64,000 nt of DNA from Trichodelitschia bisporula (taxonomy: Eukaryota; Ascomycota; Dothideomycetes; Phaeotrichales; Phaeotrichaceae): positions 887,916 through 951,915 of the forward strand of contig ML996690.1 in the NCBI GenBank assembly GCA_010356995.1, in the 5' to 3' direction. Position numbers and translations under genes: made by a program. The number at the start of each line of letters is the position of its first letter. Within the stretch, counting starts at the first letter, position 1. Positions 58,798-64,000 of this stretch are shown one piece after another. The notes below the pieces were generated by a model, which worked only from the letters and a program-made list of their open reading frames with translations, did no database searches and was not told the DNA's origin.

Positions 58798-59589
58798 AGC
58801 TGGACGCAGGTTGCACCCGCTTTGGGATGTAAAAGAGTTTCAATAACTTCTGAAAGAAAGCTCTCACCGATGCTACATAGAGTGGATGTCGGGGGTGGCC
58901 TTACTATTCTCCGGTCTACGGTCGCTAGCGCAGGCCGCAGGCCTGTGCGCCAGCTTCAAAGGGTTAGCCCGTCATATCACACCCCTCCTCCGCCTCCGCT
59001 ATAGGTCGGTTCATCTGCAGAGCCTCCCATTGATCCAGGGCGGCTGTCTCCACGTTCTCCGCCGGTTCCCAAGTTGGAGTCGGCCAACCCATTTGACGAG
59101 GAATTGGCGTACTGTTCGATTTCCTTTGCCGGGTAGTCGTTTGAGGCGTTCACCAACGATCTCCTCCGCACCGTATTCTTCGCCGGATCCTCACCGCTAT
59201 TCATCCTGTAGGGTAGTGCAGTTCCGGTCGGCAGACTGGGCTTGGTATTGTCCTACCGATCATCACTTCGCCTTGATTGAAGCAAGGGTATGAATGTTAG
59301 AAGGGTTTTCCGGCCGACAGCCCTCTACACAGCAAGTGACGATCAGGCACGTTCAACGTAGCGACGCATGAATCAAACCACAAAATCCACTCGGTGGGTA
59401 TCGGCCAGCCACACCAATGCTCGCCTTCGATCCCTCTTCTCCACCTCGCTCCCAAAGCCCAACCCCACTCCAAACGCGCATTCCCTACCCTATACTCACC
59501 GCTTGCACTGCGCCACTCATATCCGGCCACGCTCCCTCTGGCTCTCAGCCGCACTCACACCAATGCACTTCTCGAAATCACACTGAACA
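58798..59589. other. relic-rich spacer
   Basis: About 790 nt with no intact gene. An imperfect palindrome GCGCAGGCC/GGCCTGTGCGC lies at about 58929-58951. Possibly more of the decayed retroelement. Confidence 0.3.
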
Positions 59590-59649
59590 AAACGGTTGGG
59601 GCGGGATGCCGTGCGAGAGCAGGGTGTACCACAGGAGTGTGCCGTTCTG

Positions 59650-59900
59650 CGGCTGCTGAGGCGTTGGATGGGCGCAACCTCTACTACTAACGTAGCACTG
59701 CCAAAACCACCGCCAATCCGCGACCCCCGCCTCCCTCCTCGTTGGGCCATCGGAGGGATTGCGTTGGGAAGGAACGGGTGGTTGTGCCTAGGTGCGGGGA
59801 GCGGCGGCCGGTGAGGGTCTGCATGCCGGGGCGATGCACTGGTACGGAAGGGTTTTCGTGTGCGGCGTGACTTGCTGCTGGGCTGCAGCTGGCTCTGGCT
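59650..59900. repeat. third copy of a dispersed relic
   Basis: GTTGGGCC, TAGGTGCGG, CCGGTGA(A/G)GGT and GGCGTGACTTGCTGC occur here in the same order as at about 48810-48960. The coding sense, if any, is on -. Heavily diverged. Confidence 0.4.
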
Positions 59901-60064
59901 GGCGGGCCGTCATACTGGCTGACCACGGGTGGGAAGGCAGAGTAGCCGTTTCCAGTAGGGCCGCGGATAATTGCCGTGACATGCTTAGGGACGAAGTGGA
60001 GCAGGAATGGAGACGGATCGTGGGAGATAGCACGGCGGCAGAGACAGCGTGTTTCAGTTGCAAC

Positions 60065-60193
60065 TCACTGATCCAGGACGGTGAGAATATCCATCAGCAG
60101 CGCGTCCAAGTCGCTATCCCGCGCCGCCTCTTGCTGTGCGCGTTCCGCCTCTTGCTGTGCGAGTTTCTCCTCTTGCCGTGCAAGTTTCTCCTC
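60065..60193 (-). pseudogene. coiled-coil repeat relic
   Basis: On -, an 18-21-nt unit repeats four times and reads EEKLARQEEKLAQQEAERAQ followed by LDALLMDILTVLDQ and a stop at 60065-60067. A TAA directly precedes the first unit. A short charged coiled-coil tail of a lost protein, or a coincidental tandem repeat. Confidence 0.35.
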
Positions 60194-60982
60194 TTAGAAA
60201 AGCTTTTGTAGTCCGGCGATTCAGGCAGGTTGTTCAGCATGATTTCGAGTGCGAATGACGTCACGTGTATTCGTGCGAGTGGGAGCGTGGTTGACGTGAG
60301 TGCGAAGTGCTTGTGGATGGAGAAATGCGGGGTGGAGAAAGGTGGGTGGAGAAAGACAGGCAAAGGGACCGAAGGCAAGCTTCATCGGTGCTCGCGGATT
60401 AAGGATCAGCCGATCTCCGAGTGGATTCGGTGGCTTGATAGAATCGCATGGTGGCTAGTGCACGGCGTCACATGCCATGAGAGTCGGCCGGAACAACCTT
60501 GGTACGCCCGCCCTAGTCAATGCATCAATGCGCCAAGCCATGTCGATGCCCCAATCAACGCGGCCAAGTCATGCGTCAGCACCCATGTCAATGCGCCCAT
60601 GGATTGCAGACCTGGTTCATGTCGTGTTTCTCAGTTTTAGAGCGTCTGTCATTTCTCGGCATCGGCAACATTAAGCGTCTAACCAACCAAGTCGAAAGTG
60701 CCATGCAAGCCATTCATTATTGGAAAAGATTTGAAAGGATGAGCACGTTCGCTAGAACAACAACAAGAGCTTTCGAACAATTAGAGACACAAGGAACAAC
60801 ATGAAATTGAAAATAATGGCCTCCTGCTGAAGCTCGTGTCCCAAATTTGTCGACCAGGAAACCCTCGTACTCCTACGCTATCAAGACGACCCCTCACCCG
60901 AGTCACTCCACCAAAAAAACGCCTGTAACTCGAACAGGAGCCGGATTGCCCTATCCACCACCTACGAAGTATTGAATTTCCA

Positions 60983-61144
60983 TCACGAGTTAGCGTTACA
61001 GCGTTGGGGACAACTGCACTTGTGGATGGCGAGGTTCCCACGTTGGGAAAATTCCTGGCCACATTCACAGGCAAACGGCTTTTCCCCGGTATGGGTGCGC
61101 TTGTGGTCAATCAAGGGGTCCGACCGTGAAAAGGCTATGCCGCA
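60983..61144 (-). pseudogene. C2H2 zinc-finger relic
   Basis: On -, the frame reads [20 protein letters not shown] then [20 protein letters not shown] ending [13 protein letters not shown] and a stop. It holds the second Cys and both His of one finger, the classic HTGEKPF linker, and most of the next finger (CEC ... H, second His missing). The codon where the first finger's first Cys should be is TGA. No start or further fingers are found. A fragment of a Krueppel-type transcription factor or of a mobile-element gene. Confidence 0.65.
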
Positions 61145-61924
61145 GTTGGCAACGTGTCAGGGGCTCACAGAGTATCACGATAAACAACTGGGGGGGTTGA
61201 CGCTGCATTCTAACTACGGGGAAGAGAGAATGGGGAAGGCTTAACAGCGAGCTCTTTAGGAAAGCTCGCAAATCTTTGCCAAGACTAGTGGTCGCTTCGT
61301 CATCCACTTCTTGATGAGTTGGTCCTTCCTCCCATGATGCTTCCACCTCCCATCCCACCTATCCTAGGGTAGAACCATGACATGATCCCCCCCTTCTATG
61401 CGCTGCCCCTGCGAGCATTCTTTTCTTCCATCTTTCGTTTCTCCGTCTGTATAGTCTTCTGGCGCTGCTCTGTGTTTCACAGCCCGCCCGCGGGCGGGAT
61501 GTGTTCCTCTTGGATAATAATGGTTGCAAGTTCCTTCCTATCTCCCTGTTCACGTCTTCTTCCCAGTTGTCCCATGTTTCTTCTGTGTAGTTCTTGAAGC
61601 TCTCGGGTGGTCCCGATTTGGTGGTGTATCGTTTGTGGTAGTCATTGACTAACTTGGGGCCGTTGGAATGCGTTGGCTGTGTTCAGCCTTACCCAGTTTC
61701 ACCCACAAAGCTCGAGTATAAGAAGACTCGGGGTCCCCACCTCTTTGACAATCAAGCAACTTGTTCATGACAGACCTTCGGTCCAACTTGTGATGCAGTG
61801 ATGTTTCCATTGATCACGCATCGCCTTTTAACACTCTTTTGCATGGAACATGCTGGAGACATTTCTTGCACAATGTTCATTCCTTTATTCCTTCATGGTA
61901 CCATGAATGTACAGCGTCGTTACC
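61145..61924. other. downstream region of the TPR-CHAT gene
   Basis: About 780 nt. T/C-rich stretches around 61380-61600 and no motif-bearing frame. Presumably 3' flank of the TPR-CHAT gene plus remnant sequence. Confidence 0.4.
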
Positions 61925-64000
61925 TTATGCGCCAAAGTGAACATACTGTGCCCAAAGCAGCGGTTGCTTTAAAAAGCCGTCCCTAACCTCCACTGCGGCC
62001 TTGTGCAGGGCCACTGCAACCGCTCTGTCGTCAAACTCTGCCACGCCGTCTTGAAAAACCCGGGAGTAGAACAATTTCGCAACCTTGACACATACTCTGT
62101 CACTGGACGGCCACAAGCACCCAACCACATGTCTAAATCCGGCTACTTGGAATCCACTGACGACGTGCACCACTTCGTCCATCAGCCTGGCTGCTTGATT
62201 TTCCGCAGTAGAGCATGCAGAAAGATATGCAATCTCGCCGTGTGGAAGCCGCATCTGAGATACTTGGCGAACACTAAGCGTTTCCCCTCCTAGCTTTCGG
62301 TCTGCTCCCCCAGCCGCCTGTAGAAGTAGGCCACTTTCGGACGGGTCGGTGGAATGCGATACTCCATGGCAAGCAAAATGAGCAATGTCAGACTCTCCAA
62401 GATGCCGCACAACCGTCGCAACGTCGGGCAGATCGAGATGTCGTATCCGAGCGGAAGCCCCAACCGCGGCTTCGACCTCACACCGCTCAGCCTTCACTCC
62501 GTCAAGGCTGTGCGCATCTGGTGTAGTCCCCATAGTAACAATGAGCAACGCCGGCTGGCGGCTACGTGATACAGCTTCGCCAGACGCCCGCTCTCTGGAA
62601 TAAGCAAGAGCTTTGATTGATGGCGTGTATGACGACACAGCGCAACAGTATGCATTTTCCGATGCGTGTCCGGTTTCGCCGGCAGCGTGAAACGGGAAAG
62701 AACTAGCAAGGCCTGTGCCGATCCACCAGACCCTAGGCAAGGAGTCTGCTGAGAAGGAGTCTGCTGAGGTTTCGATACGGTACCGAAGCTCCTGAAAAAC
62801 AAGCTTCACGCAGTTTTGCCACAACCACAAAAGGAATTCGCGATAGGCCTTGTTCCTTGCGCCACGATCGCCCGACGATGCATTGGTGAGGTCTCGATCC
62901 AGCCAATCTTTAGCTCCGGATGCACCGAGGAGAGGAAGGGGGATGGCTGCGCAATTGGTGGGTGAGATGATAATCGCATCGCTTCTGAGATCGGTGGCAT
63001 TGACGACAATGATGCATCCTTCTGCTGAACACTTTTGCATTTCTTCAATGGCGAGTGCCTTCTGGAACCGGCTGAATTGCGGTAGTCTCCGTATCTCCTC
63101 TGTGCACTTTTCCAGCTCTTCAATAGCCTCTGAGAATCTCTCCAGAGCTATCTGTCGTAGACGCTGATCGGTGTTGCTCTTGATGGGGGTATTGACTTCC
63201 TCGCGGAGGCTCTCGTATTTCGTGCAAAGATCCGGGTACACCGCTCGTAGCGCAGAAACGTCACTTCGATCGTCGATGAGGAGTCCGAGAATGAGTGCGC
63301 GTCCCTTCTCTAATACTTCTAGAGCCTCGCTTGGAGGTTTCCCCAATTGAAGGGCAAGAGAGCATGCGCTGGTCGCCAAACCAGAGAACAAGGAGACAAC
63401 ATGCTGCTGATCGTTCCGGCTCAATGATCGAGTGTGAACGCGAGGGAGGAGATCGAGAGCATCAACTGAAATGCGATAAGCTGCCTCAAAGTCTTCTCGG
63501 TCTTGGAGCAACAAGAGAGCATGCCTGGAGGCACGTAACCGGACGAACGGGGGAGCGTTGGGGCAATGCCAAGCCCGTCTATAGGTGTCGAGAGCTGCGG
63601 CACTTGAAGACTTTAGGAGAAGCGCCCCTCCCAAGCTGAGAAGATACGTTGCGAGATCTGGATGACCGCTAGGCGTGATATCGACTGCCGTCCGGGTCAC
63701 TTTGACCGCCTCTTCGAGGTCGTCCATCTTGCCCGTCCGCCGATATCGGCTTGCGAGTTTGTTCCCCCAGTTGTTCAGCCATATTGCGAGATCTGGATGA
63801 TCGCCAGGCGTGATATCGACTGCAGTTTGGGTCACTTTGATCGCCTCTTCGAGGTCGTCCATCTTCCCCGTCCGCTCATATCGGCTTTCGAGTTCGGTCC
63901 CCAAGTTGTTCAGCCTCCCGGCGAGATCTGGATGATCGCTAGGCGTGACATCGATTGCCGTCTGGGTCACTTTGATCGCCTCTTCGAGGTCGTCCATCTT
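61925..64000 (-). CDS. TPR-CHAT protein (caspase-like peptidase domain), N-terminus beyond window
   Basis: Open frame of 690+ codons on -, stop at 61925; it continues past the right edge, and the first Met lies inside a repeat, so it is not the start. TPR units come first, with MDDLEEAIKVTQTAVDITPG and HPDLAIWLNNWGNKLASRYR. A helical middle follows. The C-terminal CHAT domain ends the protein: the His motif SDIAHFACHG (about 62363-62392) and the Cys motif IAYLSACSTAENQAARL (about 62186-62236) supply the caspase-like dyad, followed by VVGCLWPSSDRVCVKVAKLF. CHAT proteins are clan CD peptidases related to caspases and separase; in bacteria TPR-CHAT proteins act in defence. No intron or frame break is seen in the visible part, so this copy looks functional. 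Confidence 0.9.
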   Translation of the reverse strand, partial: KMDDLEEAIKVTQTAIDVTPSDHPDLAGRLNNLGTELESRYERTGKMDDLEEAIKVTQTAVDITPGDHPDLAIWLNNWGNKLASRYRRTGKMDDLEEAVKVTRTAVDITPSGHPDLATYLLSLGGALLLKSSSAAALDTYRRAWHCPNAPPFVRLRASRHALLLLQDREDFEAAYRISVDALDLLPRVHTRSLSRNDQQHVVSLFSGLATSACSLALQLGKPPSEALEVLEKGRALILGLLIDDRSDVSALRAVYPDLCTKYESLREEVNTPIKSNTDQRLRQIALERFSEAIEELEKCTEEIRRLPQFSRFQKALAIEEMQKCSAEGCIIVVNATDLRSDAIIISPTNCAAIPLPLLGASGAKDWLDRDLTNASSGDRGARNKAYREFLLWLWQNCVKLVFQELRYRIETSADSFSADSLPRVWWIGTGLASSFPFHAAGETGHASENAYCCAVSSYTPSIKALAYSRERASGEAVSRSRQPALLIVTMGTTPDAHSLDGVKAERCEVEAAVGASARIRHLDLPDVATVVRHLGESDIAHFACHGVSHSTDPSESGLLLQAAGGADRKLGGETLSVRQVSQMRLPHGEIAYLSACSTAENQAARLMDEVVHVVSGFQVAGFRHVVGCLWPSSDRVCVKVAKLFYSRVFQDGVAEFDDRAVAVALHKAAVEVRDGFLKQPLLWAQYVHFGA
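63596..64000 (-). repeat. 135-nt TPR-encoding tandem repeat
   Basis: CGTCCATCTT recurs at 63721, 63856 and 63991, exactly 135 nt apart (45 residues). Units 63866-64000 and 63731-63865 are nearly identical; 63596-63730 is degenerate. The array continues off the right edge. Confidence 0.85.

Overview
The window comes from a filamentous ascomycete (Pezizomycotina) nuclear genome. Genes lie on both strands with separate promoters. Almost every conserved gene is broken by short introns of about 44-92 nt with GT...AG ends and CTRAY-type branch sites. The orthologue set (p24 cargo receptor, glycogen synthase, Xrn1, Hat2, AA11 chitin LPMO with an X278-like tail, DUF3433-type membrane protein) is fungal. 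All exon joins given here were made by reading frames across splice sites by eye; no RNA evidence was available.

Positions 1-46 kb are ordinary chromosomal arm. In order: the C-terminus of a USP7/Ubp15 deubiquitinase; a p24/Erp3-like cargo receptor; an acidic orphan protein; glycogen synthase behind a long pyrimidine-rich leader; two Cys-containing orphan genes sharing one motif; a RmlD/MAT2B-like NAD(P)-binding protein; a secreted AA11 LPMO; a 1,310-aa DUF3433-type membrane protein; a small membrane protein; acetoacetyl-CoA synthetase; a type II membrane protein with a DxD-like motif; an MDR oxidoreductase; the 5'-3' exoribonuclease Xrn1, divergent from the histone chaperone Hat2/RbAp48; a Pro/Ser-rich protein; and a thioredoxin-fold protein that has lost its CxxC.

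Positions 46-64 kb look different: gene-poor, repeat-bearing and full of broken genes. Two NLR-type (NACHT-WD40) genes lie tail to tail, on + at 49.9-53.9 kb and on - at 57.8-55.4 kb. They share NACHT, linker, one intron and WD40 blades but have unrelated N-termini: a nucleoside-phosphorylase (PNP) domain on + and a short unrelated leader on -. Both carry nonsense changes, and the + copy also has a frameshift, a GC splice donor and a 601-nt assembly gap inside its WD40 array. Around them are decayed F-box-like fragments, a retroelement protease relic and a C2H2 zinc-finger relic. At the right edge is a TPR-CHAT protein (caspase-like His/Cys dyad) with near-identical 135-nt TPR units, running off the window.

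The right third reads as a fungal self/non-self or cell-death type locus: NLR receptors with fast-evolving repeats beside a CHAT protease-like gene, in repeat-rich DNA where copies are duplicated, reshuffled and inactivated. The functional link between these genes is inferred from content and position; the domains and the lesions are seen directly.
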